Numbered from the stretch's first letter, positions 27,203 to 40,743 are shown. The stretch is DNA of 64,000 nt from Azotobacter salinestris (GCF_009363155.1 NZ_CP045302.1:261001-325000), one strand, 5' to 3'. Made by a program: numbers and translations. The notes: generated by a model from the letters alone, not told the origin.

Positions 27203-28141
27203 GACCGGCAACTCTCTCCTCGGGCGATGAGCGGCAGGGCGGTAGGCCGGCTCTGGATCAGCACGCCGCGGCTGGTGCGCGCGTGGAGCTGCGCGAAGAC
27301 CACCGGCTTGTCGAGGCAGCGTAGTCCCGCTCGCCTGCGTGCCATCGACTATCCCGGCCGTGTTGCCGGCCCTGACAGATGGGGTGCGAGAGACTCGCGG
27401 GAAAATGCGAACTGGAATGCAGGAAACGGCTTGCGAACCTGTGGCGTTATCCTGTGGGATCTCTTCGAACGGCTGCCGATGGTTCTCCCGGCGCCGAATG
27501 TCTGGTTGGGGACAGGCAACTGTTGTGTACTGGCCTGATCGACAGGCACGACATACCTCGTACTTTTAGTGCAGGGAAGGATGTCAACTGCAATACAGAT
27601 ACCAATGCTCGCCTTCTGGAGTTCGGCGGCCGCTCTGACAATTGGGGAGTTGCCCTTGTCTGTCCGTGAGGAGTGCATGCTCACCCTGGACGGAAGAGCA
27701 GGGCTATAACCCTGGATACAGGGTGCCGGATTCGCAATGAGATAAAGAATCCTGAAAAAGGACAGCATGTTTTGCAGCGGTCTGCTCTGCCAGTGACAAA
27801 GATTGAAGTGTCCGTAGCCGAAAACGCTCCATGGACTCTGCCGTTCAGTCCGGCAAGGCCGGTGGCGCTCATAAGCTCTTGAGGAAGGAGGGAATTCCTG
27901 GTTGCTGCGTAAAGCCGGGAACGCCCTGGAGCGCTGTGTGCGAGGTGGTGTGCCGGACGGGCAGGAAAAGTCACGCCTGAAAAGGCTGGCAGATAGATAC
28001 TCTTTTGGAGCCTCCGTGACATGCGACAACTATCGCTCTTGCCTGTGGTGCGAAACGGAGCAATCACCGGGATAGATCGTCGTCTACGCTTTTTAACGCG
28101 TTCCGCTGCATGTCCAGGGAAATGACAAGGGGAATAAAGGA
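27203..28141. other. Gene-poor stretch after the IS5 element
   Basis: About 940 bases with only short overlapping frames on both strands and no credible ribosome sites. I could not recognise any protein family or RNA gene in it. It may be decayed accessory DNA. Confidence 0.5.
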
Positions 28142-28417
28142 ATGACACTCAACGACTTGGCTGCCCGCTCCTCAAGCTTCAACATGCGTCTGCATAGCCT
28201 GCAAGGCATCTCGATAATCAACTGGGACAAGATGAAGATCCCGCCAAAAGATCGGCCGGCACTTATGGGGAAAATGCATCGCGATGCCGCCACCTGGCTT
28301 TATGGCTATATTGCCGCGCTGGTGGACCGGAAACTTGTCGATGCGGGGGATGCCGAACGGATGTATTGCGAGCTTCTGTATCTGCATGAGAAGCACTCTT
28401 CCGTCGTCAACTCCTGA
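28142..28417 (+). CDS. Small hypothetical protein (91 residues)
   Basis: ATG at 28142 with AAAGGA just upstream and a terminator just downstream, so it forms a complete single-gene unit. The product is soluble and helix-rich (MTLNDLAARSSSFNMRLHSL, then RDAATWLYGYIAALVDRKLV, DAERMYCELLYLHEKH). No family recognised. Confidence 0.65.
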   Translation: MTLNDLAARSSSFNMRLHSLQGISIINWDKMKIPPKDRPALMGKMHRDAATWLYGYIAALVDRKLVDAGDAERMYCELLYLHEKHSSVVNS

Positions 28418-28427
28418 TGGAACCATG

Positions 28428-28454
28428 AACCCCGGGAGTGCCCGGGGTTTTATA
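28428..28454 (+). terminator. Rho-independent terminator
   Basis: Stem AACCCCGGG/CCCGGGGTT followed by TT and AT-rich sequence, 10 bases after the stop of the 91-residue protein. Confidence 0.85.
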
Positions 28455-28570
28455 TTAATCCGGCAATACAATAGGGCACTTTCTGTATTTTGGTTTCTCC
28501 TTGAAAATCAAGGATATATGCCGATACTGGTATGAGCCTTATTTGTGCTTTCGTATTGCCGGATTAATAT
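28452..28570. repeat. Small element with 18-bp inverted ends
   Basis: ATATTAATCCGGCAATAC (28452-28469) and its exact complement (28553-28570) bound an 83-base AT-rich core. No coding frame lies inside. It looks like a short non-autonomous element or a large stem-loop between the terminator and the hutU leader. Confidence 0.6.
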
Positions 28571-28920
28571 CGAGCTGATGCCAATCGCTCGGTTGGACCT
28601 GCTTTGGACCGCAGCTTCCTTGTCTCAACGGAGGTCTGGCTCTCCGCGACGAGAAGCCTTGTCTGGAGGCGAGTATGGCCAGAGGTCGGCACAGATTTTC
28701 CGTGCGCTCTGCCTGGCGCCGCTACCCGCATTCCCCGCCCATCCCCCATCCACAGCCTGCGTACATCTTCGATGCCTTGCAGGGCCTGGCGCGCCGCTTC
28801 GGCTGCGCCCGGCCCTGGCGGCTATGCTTGAAGGCAGACCCATGCGTGCAGGCGCGATTCGAAAGGCCCGCCACCGCGGCCGATCGCATGCTCCTGCACT
28901 CCAGGCGTGAGGATGTTCCC
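28571..28920. other. hutU upstream region
   Basis: 350 bases between the inverted-repeat element and hutU. It should hold the hutU promoter. I looked for a -24/-12 sigma-54 element and a HutC dyad and found no convincing example. A plus frame runs through it but is just an upstream extension of hutU. Confidence 0.4.
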
Positions 28921-30600
28921 ATGAGCGAGTCCTTCCACAGGTACCGCGACGTCGAGATCCGTGCTCCCCGCGGCACGGCCCTGAACGCCAGGAGCTGGCT
29001 CTGCGAGGCGCCGCTGCGTCTCTTGATGAACAACCTCGACCCGGAGGTGGCGGAGAACCCCAGGGAACTGGTGGTCTACGGGGGCATCGGTCGGGCGGCG
29101 CGCAACTGGGAGTGTTTCGACAGGATCGTCGAGTGCCTGAAGAACCTGGCGGAGGACGAGACCCTGCTGATCCAGTCGGGCAAGCCGGTGGGGGTGTTCC
29201 GCACCCAGCGCGACGCGCCGCGGGTGCTGATCGCCAACTCCAATCTGGTGCCGCACTGGGCCACCTGGGAGCAGTTCCACGAGCTGGACGCCCGGGGCCT
29301 GGCCATGTACGGGCAGATGACCGCCGGCAGCTGGATCTACATCGGCAGCCAGGGCATCGTCCAGGGCACCTTTGAGACCTTCGTCGAGGCCGGCCGCCAG
29401 CACTATGGCGGCGACCTGCGCGGGCGCTGGCTGCTCAGCGCGGGCCTGGGCGGCATGGGCGGCGCGCAGCCGCTGGCGGCGACCCTGGCCGGGGCCTGTG
29501 CGTTGCTGGTCGAGTGCCAGCAGAGCCGCATCGATTTCCGCCTGAAGACCGGCTACCTGGACGAGCAGGCCCGCGACCTGGACGACGCCCTGGCGCGTAT
29601 CGCCCGCTACACCGGCGAAGGACGGGCGGTGTCGGTCGGCCTCTGCGCCAATGCCGCGGACATCCTGCCGGAGCTGGTGCGCCGCGGCGTGCGCCCGGAC
29701 CTGGTCACCGACCAGACCAGCGCCCACGATCCGCTCAACGGCTACCTGCCGAGGGGCTGGAGCTGGGCCGAGTACCGCGAGCGCGCCGAGCGCGAGCCGG
29801 CCGCGACCGTCAAGGCGGCCAAGCAGTCGATGGCCGAGCACGTGCGCGCCATGCTGGCCTTCCACGGGCAGGGCGTGCCGGTGTTCGACTACGGCAACAA
29901 CATCCGCCAGATGGCCCGGGACGAAGGGGTGGAGAACGCCTTCGACTTCCCCGGTTTCGTGCCGGCCTACATTCGCCCGCTGTTCTGCAGGGGCATCGGC
30001 CCGTTCCGCTGGGTAGCGCTGTCGGGCGAGGCCGAGGACATCCATCGCACCGACGCCAGGGTCAAGGAGCTGATCCCCGACGATCCGCACCTGCACCGCT
30101 GGCTGGACATGGCCCGCGAGCGCATCCGCTTCCAGGGGCTGCCGGCGCGGATCTGCTGGGTCGGCCTCGGCCAGCGCGCCAGGCTCGGGCTGGCCTTCAA
30201 CGAGATGGTCAGATGCGGCGAGCTCAAGGCGCCGGTGGTCATCGGCCGCGACCATCTCGATTCCGGCTCGGTGGCCAGCCCCAACCGCGAGACCGAGGCC
30301 ATGCGTGACGGTTCGGACGCGGTGTCCGACTGGCCGCTGCTCAACGCCCTGCTGAACACGGCGAGCGGCGCCACCTGGGTGTCCCTGCACCATGGCGGCG
30401 GCGTCGGCATGGGCTACTCGCAGCATGCCGGGGTGGCCATCGTCTGCGACGGCAGCGACGAGGCCGCGGTGCGGATTGCCCGCGTCCTGCACAACGACCC
30501 GGCCAGCGGGGTGATGCGCCACGCCGATGCCGGCTACCCGGAAGCCATCGCCTGCGCCCGCGAGCAGGGGTTGAACTTGCCGATGCTGGGGGATTCCTGA
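28921..30600 (+). CDS. hutU: Urocanate hydratase
   Basis: 559 residues, the usual length. Family marks include [35 protein letters not shown] with the following [20 protein letters not shown] for NAD+ binding, and [13 protein letters not shown]. It converts urocanate to imidazolone propionate using bound NAD+. The start ATG at 28921 ([16 protein letters not shown]) follows GTGAGGATGTTCCC. First gene of the plus-strand hutU-hutI-hutG unit. Confidence 0.95.
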   Translation: MSESFHRYRDVEIRAPRGTALNARSWLCEAPLRLLMNNLDPEVAENPRELVVYGGIGRAARNWECFDRIVECLKNLAEDETLLIQSGKPVGVFRTQRDAPRVLIANSNLVPHWATWEQFHELDARGLAMYGQMTAGSWIYIGSQGIVQGTFETFVEAGRQHYGGDLRGRWLLSAGLGGMGGAQPLAATLAGACALLVECQQSRIDFRLKTGYLDEQARDLDDALARIARYTGEGRAVSVGLCANAADILPELVRRGVRPDLVTDQTSAHDPLNGYLPRGWSWAEYRERAEREPAATVKAAKQSMAEHVRAMLAFHGQGVPVFDYGNNIRQMARDEGVENAFDFPGFVPAYIRPLFCRGIGPFRWVALSGEAEDIHRTDARVKELIPDDPHLHRWLDMARERIRFQGLPARICWVGLGQRARLGLAFNEMVRCGELKAPVVIGRDHLDSGSVASPNRETEAMRDGSDAVSDWPLLNALLNTASGATWVSLHHGGGVGMGYSQHAGVAIVCDGSDEAAVRIARVLHNDPASGVMRHADAGYPEAIACAREQGLNLPMLGDS

Positions 30601-30753
30601 TGACGGAGGGCATCGCCGTGCTCCCGCTTCCGTCTCTCTCCGGTTGGGGCGGGAGAGTGGGGCCAGATATCGGCCGATCTTTCTTTCCCCGATCCTTCTC
30701 CCCGGCATGGGGAAGGAGAAGTTCATGCATGACCGCTTGAGGGGGCAAGGGTA

Positions 30754-31965
30754 ATGACCGACACCCGCTGCTGGTTCCACTGTCACGTCGCCACCATGGC
30801 CGGCGGCCATTACTCGGTGATCGAGGATGCCGCGATCCTTGCCCGCGGCGAGCGGATCGCCTGGATCGGCCCGCGCGACGCATTGCCGCCCGGCGACTGC
30901 GAAGCCATCGACCTGGGCGGCGCCTGGGTCACGCCGGGGCTGATCGACTGCCACACCCACCTGGTGTTCGCCGGCGAGCGCAGCGCCGAGTTCGAGCTGC
31001 GCCTGGAAGGCGCCAGCTACGCCGAGATCGCCGCCCACGGCGGCGGCATCGCCAGCACGGTGCGTGCTACCCGCGCGGCCAGCGAGGAGCAGTTGCTGGA
31101 CTGCGCGTTGCGCCGCGCCCGCCAGTTGCTGCGCGACGGGGTGACCTGCCTGGAGGTGAAGTCCGGCTACGGCCTGGATCTGGCCGGCGAGCGCAAGCAG
31201 CTGCGCGTCGCCCGCCTGCTCGGCGAGCGCCTGCCGCTGACGGTGCGCACCACCTGCCTGGCCGCCCATGCCGTGCCGCCGGAATACACCGGGCGTGCCG
31301 ACGACTACATCGAGCATGTCTGCGACGAGTTGCTCCCGGCGCTGGCCGGCGAGGGCCTGGTGGATGCGGTGGACGCCTACTGCGAGCACCTGGCCTTCTC
31401 GCCGGCGCAGGTCGAGCGGCTGTTCCGGGCCGCAGAGGCCCTGGGTCTGCCTGTCAAGCTGCACGCCGAGCAGCTTTCCGCGCTGGGCGGCACCCGGGTC
31501 GCGGCGCGCCACCGGGCGCTGTCCGCCGATCACCTGGAATATGCCGGCGAGGCGGACATCGCCGCCCTGGCGGAGGCGGGTACGGTCGCCGTGCTGCTGC
31601 CGGCGGCCTTCTATCTGCTCGACGAGAGCCGCCGGCCGCCGGTCGAGGCGCTGCGTCGCCACGGCGTGCCCATGGCCCTGGCCAGCGACCTCAACCCCGG
31701 CACCGCGCCGGTGCTGTCGCTGCGCCTGATGCTGGCCATGGCCTGCACCTCCTTCGGCCTGACCGCGGAGGAGGCCCTGGCCGGCGTCACCCTGCACGCG
31801 GCCCGCGCCCTCGGCCTGGCGGACGCCCACGGCAGCCTGGAGCCGGGCAAGTACGCCGATTTCGTCGCCTGGGACATTCACCGCCCGGCCGAGCTGGCCT
31901 ACTGGCTGGGCGGCGAGCTGTCCCGGCGGATCGTCTTTCACGGAAAGGAAGTCAGCCATGGATGA
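30754..31965 (+). CDS. hutI: Imidazolonepropionase
   Basis: 403 residues of the amidohydrolase superfamily. Zn-binding and substrate motifs: [18 protein letters not shown] near residue 70, [24 protein letters not shown] and [12 protein letters not shown]. It hydrolyses 4-imidazolone-5-propanoate to N-formimidoyl-L-glutamate, which HutF then deiminates. It is 153 bases downstream of hutU and overlaps hutG by 8 bases. Confidence 0.95.
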   Translation: MTDTRCWFHCHVATMAGGHYSVIEDAAILARGERIAWIGPRDALPPGDCEAIDLGGAWVTPGLIDCHTHLVFAGERSAEFELRLEGASYAEIAAHGGGIASTVRATRAASEEQLLDCALRRARQLLRDGVTCLEVKSGYGLDLAGERKQLRVARLLGERLPLTVRTTCLAAHAVPPEYTGRADDYIEHVCDELLPALAGEGLVDAVDAYCEHLAFSPAQVERLFRAAEALGLPVKLHAEQLSALGGTRVAARHRALSADHLEYAGEADIAALAEAGTVAVLLPAAFYLLDESRRPPVEALRRHGVPMALASDLNPGTAPVLSLRLMLAMACTSFGLTAEEALAGVTLHAARALGLADAHGSLEPGKYADFVAWDIHRPAELAYWLGGELSRRIVFHGKEVSHG

Positions 31966-32767
31966 AGTCCTGGAGTTCAGCCGCGGTCGGGTGCCGCTGC
32001 TGATCAGCATTCCCCACGCCGGCACCCTTCTTACGCCCGAGGTCGAGGCCGCCCTGGTGCCGGCTGCTCGCAGCCTGCCGGACACCGACTGGCACCTGCC
32101 GCGGCTCTACGATTTCGCCGCCGGGCTGGGCGCGAGCCTGCTGGTGGGGCGTTATTCGCGCTACGTGGTGGATCTCAACCGTCCCCCGGACGATGCGCCG
32201 CTGTACGCCACGCCGACCACCGGGCTGTTCCCCGCGACCTTTCTCGACGGCCAGCCGCTGTTTCAGCCGGGCAGGGAGCCCAGCCCCGCGCAGCGCGCCG
32301 AGTACCTGCAACGCGTCTGGCGGCCCTATCACCAGACCCTGGCGGACGAGCTGGCGCGCCTGAGGGCGGAGTTCGGCTACGCGCTCCTGTTCGACGCCCA
32401 TTCGATCCGTGCCGTGGTGCCCTGGCTGTTCGAGGGCCGCCTGCCCGACCTCAACCTGGGCACCAATTCGGGTGCCAGTTGCGATCCGCGCCTGGCCGAA
32501 CGGCTGATGGTCGTGTGCGCAGAGGCCGAGGGCTACAGCCGGGTGCTCGACGGGCGCTTCAAGGGCGGCTACATCACCCGCCACTACGGACGGCCGGAGG
32601 AGGGCATCCACGCGGTGCAACTGGAGCTGGTCCAGTGCCGCTACATGGAGGAGCAGGAGCCCTTCCGCTACCGCGAGGATCTCGCCGGACCGACCCGCGG
32701 CGTGCTGCGCGCGCTGCTGGAGGCTATGCTGGCATGGGGCTATGAAGAGGGGCGGCGCCGCCGATGA
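31958..32767 (+). CDS. hutG: N-formylglutamate deformylase
   Basis: 269 residues of the N-formylglutamate amidohydrolase family (PF05013). Typical segments: [63 protein letters not shown] and [13 protein letters not shown]. It releases formate and glutamate, completing the five-step pathway that needs HutF. Its start overlaps the end of hutI. Confidence 0.95.
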   Translation: MDEVLEFSRGRVPLLISIPHAGTLLTPEVEAALVPAARSLPDTDWHLPRLYDFAAGLGASLLVGRYSRYVVDLNRPPDDAPLYATPTTGLFPATFLDGQPLFQPGREPSPAQRAEYLQRVWRPYHQTLADELARLRAEFGYALLFDAHSIRAVVPWLFEGRLPDLNLGTNSGASCDPRLAERLMVVCAEAEGYSRVLDGRFKGGYITRHYGRPEEGIHAVQLELVQCRYMEEQEPFRYREDLAGPTRGVLRALLEAMLAWGYEEGRRRR

Positions 32768-33015
32768 CCGCCGACGATGCGCCGTCGACGCCTCGTAAGT
32801 CATTGTTTAAACTCGGCCCGCGACTCGCATACCCATGATGCGAGTGTGCCTTTTGGCGCGTTTGCCCACCTGGCGGCAGCGTGCGTTCGGGCATGCTCGC
32901 GCCCCCTTTCCGGACTTCCCCAGAGGCCAACCCGGGGCCCGGAGGCAGAGACGGTAGGTCTCGCTGAAACGAAAGGTCACTCCCCAATACCTCCAATAAC
33001 AAGGAGCTTCACTTC

Positions 33016-34131
33016 ATGACGATGGTGAGAAAAGGCATCCTGGCTTTCGCGGTCTCGGCCGCGCTGGGCCTGTCCTCCGCGGCCCAGGCCGACGTGCTGA
33101 TCGGCATCGCCGGCCCGCATACCGGTCCCAATGCCGCCTTCGGCGAACAGTACTGGCGTGGCGCCAGCCAAGCGGCAGCCGACATCAATGCCACCGGCGG
33201 GATCAACGGCGAGCCGGTCAAGCTGATCAAGGGCGACGACGCCTGCGAGCCAAAGCAGGCCGTGGCTGTGGCCAACCGGCTGGTCGACCAGGACAAGGTC
33301 GCCGCGGTGATCGGCCACTTCTGCTCCTCCTCGACCATTCCGGCCTCCGAGGTGTACGACGAGGCGGGCATCCTCGCCATCACCCCCGGCTCGACCAATC
33401 CGCAGGTCACCGAGCGCGGCCTGACCGGCATGTTCCGCATGTGCGGCCGCGACGACCAGCAGGGCCAGGTCGCCGCCGACTTCATCGTCGACACCCTGAA
33501 GGGCAAGCGGGTGGCGGTCATCCACGACAAGGACACCTACGGCCAGGGCATCGCCGACTCCGCCCGCGCCCAGCTGAGCAAGCGCGGCATCGCCGCGGTG
33601 CTCTACGAGGGCCTGACCCGCGGCGAGAAGGACTTCAACGCGCTGGTCACCAAGCTGCGCGGCGCCAACGTCGATGTGGTCTACTTCGGCGGCCTGCACA
33701 CCGAGGCCGGCCCGCTGCTGCGGCAGATGCGCGAGCAGGGCCTGACCGCCGCCTTCGTCTCCGGCGACGGCGTGGTCACCGACGAGCTGGTCACCACCGC
33801 CGGCGGCCCGCAGTACGTCAAGGGCGCCTTCATGACCTTCGGCGCCGATCCGCGCAAGATCCCCGAGGGCCAGGCGCTGGTCGAGAAGCTGCGTGCCGGC
33901 GGCTACGAGCCGGAAGGCTACACTCTGTACGCCTACGCTTCGCTGCAGGCGCTGGCCGCGGCCTTCAACGCCACCGGCGGGACCGACGCGGAGAAAGCCA
34001 GCCAGTGGCTGAAGAGCCATCCGGTGGCGACCGTGATGGGCACCAAGGAATGGGATGACAAGGGCGACCTGAAGGTCAGCGACTACGTCATCTACGAGTG
34101 GGACGACCAAGGCAAGTATCACCAGCGGTAA
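33016..34131 (+). CDS. livK: Branched-chain amino acid ABC transporter substrate-binding protein
   Basis: 371 residues, type I periplasmic binding protein (BraC/LivK). Signal peptide MTMVRKGILAFAVSAALGLS with cleavage after AQA; mature part starts DVLIGIAGPHTGPNAAFGEQ. A Cys pair (GDDACEP and GHFCSSS) fits the disulfide seen in Leu/Ile/Val binding proteins. It captures branched-chain amino acids in the periplasm for LivHMGF. RBS AAGGAG. It is separated from livH by a hairpin region. Confidence 0.93.
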   Translation: MTMVRKGILAFAVSAALGLSSAAQADVLIGIAGPHTGPNAAFGEQYWRGASQAAADINATGGINGEPVKLIKGDDACEPKQAVAVANRLVDQDKVAAVIGHFCSSSTIPASEVYDEAGILAITPGSTNPQVTERGLTGMFRMCGRDDQQGQVAADFIVDTLKGKRVAVIHDKDTYGQGIADSARAQLSKRGIAAVLYEGLTRGEKDFNALVTKLRGANVDVVYFGGLHTEAGPLLRQMREQGLTAAFVSGDGVVTDELVTTAGGPQYVKGAFMTFGADPRKIPEGQALVEKLRAGGYEPEGYTLYAYASLQALAAAFNATGGTDAEKASQWLKSHPVATVMGTKEWDDKGDLKVSDYVIYEWDDQGKYHQR

Positions 34132-34167
34132 CGCGTCGCCCAGGCCGGGCAGGGTGGATGGCCACCC

Positions 34168-34197
34168 GGTGGAAAACCCGCGCAGCGGTTTTCCACC
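34168..34197. repeat. Hairpin between livK and livH
   Basis: Perfect 11-bp stem GGTGGAAAACC/GGTTTTCCACC with an 8-base loop, part of a REP-like stretch (about 34140-34280) that also contains GGATAAGGC..GCCGTTATCC. It could lower read-through, so that the binding protein outnumbers the permease, or protect the livK message. Confidence 0.7.
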
Positions 34198-34317
34198 TGA
34201 GCCGTAGTGGTGGATAAGGCTGCGCCGTTATCCCCCCCTGCCGCTTCGGCCCGCTCCTGCAGGGGCTTGGCTGCGCAGCAGAACCCTTCATGAACCGCCC
34301 ATAGACGAGACTTACGC

Positions 34318-35232
<915 letters not shown>

Positions 35233-35234
35233 GC

Positions 35235-36508
<1,274 letters not shown>

Positions 36509-36512
<4 letters not shown>

Positions 36513-37384
36513 GCGACGACGAGATTCTCAGCGTCGAGCACCTGTCCATGCGCTTCGGCGGCATCCGCGCGCTGCACGACGTCAGCCTGGGGGTGAGGCG
36601 CCACTCCATCACCGCGCTGATCGGTCCCAACGGCGCCGGCAAGACCACGGTGTTCAACTGCCTGACCGGCTTCTACCGCGCCAGCGGCGGCAGCATCCGC
36701 CTGCATGCCCGCGGCCGCAGCACCGACGTGCTGCAGGTGCTCGGCGGGCCGTTCCGGGCGGGCGACTTCGTCAACCCGCGGCGCTTCGCCAGCCGCCTCT
36801 GGTTCAAGCTGTTCGGCGGCACCCACCTGGTCAACCGTGCCGGCCTGGCGCGCACCTTCCAGAACATCCGCCTGTTCCGCGAGATGTCGGTGCTGGAGAA
36901 CCTGCTGGTGGCCCAGCACCTGTGGGTCAACCGCAGCCTGCTGGCCGGCATCCTCAACACCCGCGGCTTTCGCCGCGCCGAGGAGCAGGCGCTGGAGCAC
37001 GCCTTCTACTGGCTGGAGGTGGTCGATCTGGTCGACTGTGCCAACCGCCTGGCCGGCGAGCTGTCCTACGGCCAGCAGCGCCGCCTGGAGATCGCCCGGG
37101 CCATGTGCACCCGGCCGCAGCTCCTGTGCCTGGACGAGCCGGCCGCCGGCCTCAACCCGGCCGAAACCGCCGCGCTCAGCCGCATCATCCGCACCCTGCG
37201 CGACACCCACGAGGTCACCGTGCTGCTGATCGAGCATGACATGGGCCTGGTGATGGGCATCTCCGACCACATCCTGGTGCTCGATCATGGCGAGCTGATC
37301 GCCGAGGGACCGCCCGCGGCGATCCGCCACGATCCCAAGGTGATCGCCGCCTATCTGGGCGCCGACGAGGAGGAGCTGGCATGA
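36509..37384 (+). CDS. livG: Branched-chain amino acid ABC ATPase LivG
   Basis: 291 residues. Walker A is GPNGAGKTTVFN (about residues 39-50), signature motif LSYGQQRRLEIARAM, Walker B LLCLDEPAAGLNP. It is longer than the roughly 255 residues usual for LivG because of an insertion of about 35 residues (from about 65 to 105) before the conserved RTFQNIRLF. ATG overlaps the livM stop (ATGA). Confidence 0.94.
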
Positions 37385-38097
37385 GCGTGCCCTTGCTGGA
37401 GTTCCGCGATGTCGACCTGCACTACGGACCGATCCAGGCGCTGCGCCAGGTCAGCCTGCACGTCCACGAGGGCGAGACGGTCAGCCTGATCGGCGCCAAC
37501 GGCGCGGGCAAGTCGAGCCTGTTGATGTCGATCTTCGGCCAGCCGCGGGTGAGCGCCGGGCAGATCCTCTACCGCGGCGAGGACATCACCCACAAGTCGG
37601 CCCACCACGTCGCCTCCAGTGGCGTGGCCCAGTCGCCGGAAGGACGCCGGGTGTTCCCCGACATGAGCGTGGAGGAGAACCTGCTGATGGGCACCATCCC
37701 GATCGGCATGGCGCACGCCGACGAGGACCTCGGGCGGATGTTCGAGCTGTTCCCGCGCCTCGAGGAGCGGCGCAACCAGCGCGCCATGACCCTCTCCGGC
37801 GGCGAGCAGCAGATGCTCGCCATCGCCCGCGCGCTGATGAGCCGGCCGAAGCTGCTGCTGCTCGACGAGCCGTCGCTGGGCCTCGCGCCCATCGTGGTCC
37901 GGCAGATCTTCCAGATCCTGCGCGAGCTGGCGGCCGGCGGCATGACCCTGTTCCTGGTGGAGCAGAACGCCAACCACGCGCTGAAGCTGTCCGACCGCGG
38001 CTATGTGATGGTCAACGGGCAGATCCGCCTGTCGGGAACGGGAGAAGAGCTGCTGGGCAACCAGGAGGTGCGCAGCGCCTATCTGGGCGGGCATTGA
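37381..38097 (+). CDS. livF: Branched-chain amino acid ABC ATPase LivF
   Basis: 238 residues. Walker [13 protein letters not shown], signature [15 protein letters not shown], Walker [14 protein letters not shown]. It ends with the usual LivF tail ([15 protein letters not shown]). Last gene of livKHMGF; overlaps livG by 4 bases. Confidence 0.95.
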   Translation: MSVPLLEFRDVDLHYGPIQALRQVSLHVHEGETVSLIGANGAGKSSLLMSIFGQPRVSAGQILYRGEDITHKSAHHVASSGVAQSPEGRRVFPDMSVEENLLMGTIPIGMAHADEDLGRMFELFPRLEERRNQRAMTLSGGEQQMLAIARALMSRPKLLLLDEPSLGLAPIVVRQIFQILRELAAGGMTLFLVEQNANHALKLSDRGYVMVNGQIRLSGTGEELLGNQEVRSAYLGGH

Positions 38098-38486
38098 GGG
38101 GCGGGGGACATTGCCTGTACGGAGTCCGTGATTGTGGTGGACGGCAGCCAGCCCAGTCTGCCCCCTCGAATGGGGGGTGCCCCTGGAAATTACGGCTGTG
38201 AAATAGTGATTTGACGAGACTGGAGGTCGGGCGAGACGTTGCCCAGAGATCGGCGCTATGGATATGGAATATCACTTTTGGCTCGGGATTTCCGTGCTGG
38301 CGCTCGCCGGCATGATCTGGCAAGGCATCCGCAAGTAGCTGAGCCACTGGCAAGGGGCCTTGGAGCGGTCGTGGGCGTAGTCCTCCTCGTTGGCGGTAAC
38401 GCCTCGGTCGGTGGTCATTTCTCTTTCTGCGCCTGGAGAATGGCGCCCGGCATCTCCGCCATGCGGCGATGCCGGATGGCGCCGCC
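38098..38486. other. Intergenic stretch between livF and the molybdenum enzyme gene
   Basis: 389 bases between convergent genes. No clear terminator was found. The only candidate gene is a 26-codon plus-strand frame at 38258-38338, listed separately. Confidence 0.5.
38258..38338 (+). CDS. Possible single-helix small membrane protein (26 residues)
   Basis: ATG 38258 to TAG 38338. The product is [18 protein letters not shown] followed by MIWQGIRK: one membrane-length hydrophobic segment with a basic end, the layout of known small bacterial membrane proteins. The ribosome site (AGAGA) is weak. It is too short to judge by family. Confidence 0.35.
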   Translation: MDMEYHFWLGISVLALAGMIWQGIRK

Positions 38487-40733
38487 CTATGCCTGCAGCT
38501 GATTGCCGATCGGCAGCCGGCGGATGCGCTTGCCGCTGGCGGCGAACAGCGCATTGGCCAGCGCCGGCGCCAGCGGCGGCACGCCCGGCTCGCCGACGCC
38601 GCTGGGCGCCTGCGCCGAAGGCACGATGTGCACTTCGACCTGCGGCATCTCGTTGAGGCGGATCACCTGGAAGTCGTGGAAGTTCGACTGCTCGACCACG
38701 CCATCCTTCAGGGTGATGGCGCTGTGCATCGCTGCCGACAGGGCGAAGCCGATGCCGCCCTCCATCTGCGCGCGGATCACGTCCGGGTTGATCGCCAGGC
38801 CGCAGTCCACCGCACAGACGACCCTGTCCACCCGGTAGCTGTGGTCGGGCTTCAGCGTCACCTCCACCACCTGCGCCACGAAGCTGCCGAACGACTCGTG
38901 CACCGCGATGCCGCGACCGCGCCGCTCGCCCTGCGCTCCCGGCGGCAACGCGGCGCTCCAGCCGGCCTTCTCCGCCACCAGGTCGAGTACGCCGAGGTGG
39001 CGCGGGTGCCTGTCCAGCAGCGCCCGCCGGTATTGGTAGGGGTCCTTGCCGGCCGCCACGGCGGCTTCGTCGATCAGCGTTTCCGTCGCGTAGGCCGTAT
39101 GGGTATGTCCCACCGAGCGCCACCACTGGGTCGGCACGCCGATGCCCTGCGCCAGGTGCAGCTCGACGTGCAGATTGGGGACCGCGTAGGCGAGATTGTC
39201 GATGCCTTCCACCGCCACCTTGTCGATGCCGTCCTTGAGCATCAGGGATTCGAACGGCGTGCCCTGCATGAACGACTGTCCCACCAGGCGATGCTGCCAG
39301 GCCATCAGCCGGCCTTCGCCGTCCAGGCCCAGGCTGGCCCGGTGCAGGAACAACGGGCGGTAGTAGCCGCCGCGGGTGTCGTTGTCGCGGGGCCAGACCA
39401 TCTTCACCGGCCCCTTCAGCCCCTGGTCCCGGGCTGCCCTGGCGATGGACACCGCTTCCAGCACGTAATCCGAGTGCGGGTTGGCGCGCCGGCCGAAACT
39501 GCCGCCGGCGTAGAGCTGGGTGATCGACACCTTCTCCGGGGCAATGCCCAGCAACTGTGCCACCAACTGCTGGTCGCCGGACTGCCACTGCTCGCCGTTC
39601 CAGATTTCGCAGCGTCCCTCGTCCAGCCTGACCACGCAGTTCAGCGGCTCCATGGCGGCGTGGGCGAGATAGGGGAATTCGAACTCGGCGTCGATGCGCC
39701 TGGTCGCCTGCTCCAGCGCGCTGCCGGCGTCGCCTTCGTTGCGCGCGACAGCGCCGGGTTGGCCGGCCAGCTCCCGGTAGCGGGCGAGGATCTCCGTGCT
39801 GCCGAGGCGGAAGGCCTTGCTCTCGTCCCACTCCACCTGCAGCGCGTCGCGCCCCCGGATCGCCGCCCAGGTATTGGTGGCCAGCACGGCGACCCCGGCG
39901 AAACGGCGCTCGTCGCCGGGATACTCGACCACCGCGACCACGCCCGGCACCGCCCTGGCCTTGCTCGCCTCGACCTTCGACGGCGTGGCGCCGAAGCGCG
40001 GCGGATGGGCGGGGACGGCCACCAGCATGTCCGGCAGGCGGATGTCCTGGGTGAACAGCGCGCTGCCGTCGGTCTTGTCCGGGCTGTCGGTGCGCGGCAG
40101 CTTCTGCCGGCCGATGAGGCTGAAGTCCTTCGGGTCCTTGAGCTTCACGTCGGCGGGCAGCGGTTGCCTGGCCGCGGCCTCGGCCAGTTCGCCGAAGCCG
40201 GCCCTGCGCCCCGAGGCGGCGTGCTCGACCACGCCCTGGCGCACGGCGATCTGCTCTGCCGGCACCTGCCATTGTCCGGCGGCGGCGGCCACCAGCATGG
40301 CGCGGGCGCTGGCGCCGGCCTTGCGCATCTGCTCGAAGGAGTTGGCGATGGCGCTGCTGCCGCCGGTCCCCTGCAGGCCGAAGGCAAGGTTCTTGTACAA
40401 CTCGGTGTTCGCCGGGGCGCCCTCGACGCGCACGCGGCTCCAGTCCGCATCCAGCTCCTCGGCGATCAGGGTGGCGAGACCGGTGTAGCTGCCCTGGCCC
40501 ATTTCGACGTGCTTGGCGATCACCGTGACCACGCCGTCGGAGCCGATGCGCAGAAAGGCGTTCGGCTCGAAATCATCGCCGGCCGCTTCGGCCAGGCCCC
40601 GGCGCCCGAGCAGCGGTGCGAAGTAGATGCCCAGCGCCAGGCCGCCCGTGCCGCGCAGAAAGGCGCGGCGGCTGAAGTTGCGGATGCCGCTGTCGCCGGC
40701 AGCCGTTTCGTTCGGGAGTTGCAGCTCTGCCAT
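38487..40733 (-). CDS. Molybdopterin-binding large subunit of a periplasmic aldehyde/isoquinoline oxidoreductase
   Basis: 748 residues from ATG at 40733 (TGAGGAGCACCCC upstream). Twin-arginine signal SRRAFLRG at about residues 21-28 predicts folded export. Xanthine-dehydrogenase-like features: [46 protein letters not shown] and, at the C-terminus, the catalytic-Glu motif GVGEPGVPP. With the 2Fe-2S subunit upstream it forms the two-subunit IorAB/aldehyde dehydrogenase type found in Pseudomonas, which passes electrons to a cytochrome. Substrate not determinable. No cytochrome gene is adjacent. Confidence 0.9.
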   Translation of the reverse strand: MAELQLPNETAAGDSGIRNFSRRAFLRGTGGLALGIYFAPLLGRRGLAEAAGDDFEPNAFLRIGSDGVVTVIAKHVEMGQGSYTGLATLIAEELDADWSRVRVEGAPANTELYKNLAFGLQGTGGSSAIANSFEQMRKAGASARAMLVAAAAGQWQVPAEQIAVRQGVVEHAASGRRAGFGELAEAAARQPLPADVKLKDPKDFSLIGRQKLPRTDSPDKTDGSALFTQDIRLPDMLVAVPAHPPRFGATPSKVEASKARAVPGVVAVVEYPGDERRFAGVAVLATNTWAAIRGRDALQVEWDESKAFRLGSTEILARYRELAGQPGAVARNEGDAGSALEQATRRIDAEFEFPYLAHAAMEPLNCVVRLDEGRCEIWNGEQWQSGDQQLVAQLLGIAPEKVSITQLYAGGSFGRRANPHSDYVLEAVSIARAARDQGLKGPVKMVWPRDNDTRGGYYRPLFLHRASLGLDGEGRLMAWQHRLVGQSFMQGTPFESLMLKDGIDKVAVEGIDNLAYAVPNLHVELHLAQGIGVPTQWWRSVGHTHTAYATETLIDEAAVAAGKDPYQYRRALLDRHPRHLGVLDLVAEKAGWSAALPPGAQGERRGRGIAVHESFGSFVAQVVEVTLKPDHSYRVDRVVCAVDCGLAINPDVIRAQMEGGIGFALSAAMHSAITLKDGVVEQSNFHDFQVIRLNEMPQVEVHIVPSAQAPSGVGEPGVPPLAPALANALFAASGKRIRRLPIGNQLQA

Positions 40734-40743
40734 GGGGTGCTCC

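Noticed and set aside
27349-28029. 226-codon minus-strand frame
   Set aside because: Starts without a ribosome site, overlaps several competing frames of equal quality, and no domain is recognisable.
28571-28920. Sigma-54 promoter before hutU
   Set aside because: Several GG and GC pairs occur but none has the required 10-base spacing with supporting bases.
28822-32085. Very long minus-strand open frame opposite hutU-hutI
   Set aside because: It is antisense to two well-identified genes; its translation is low-complexity and matches no family. Such frames are common in GC-rich DNA.
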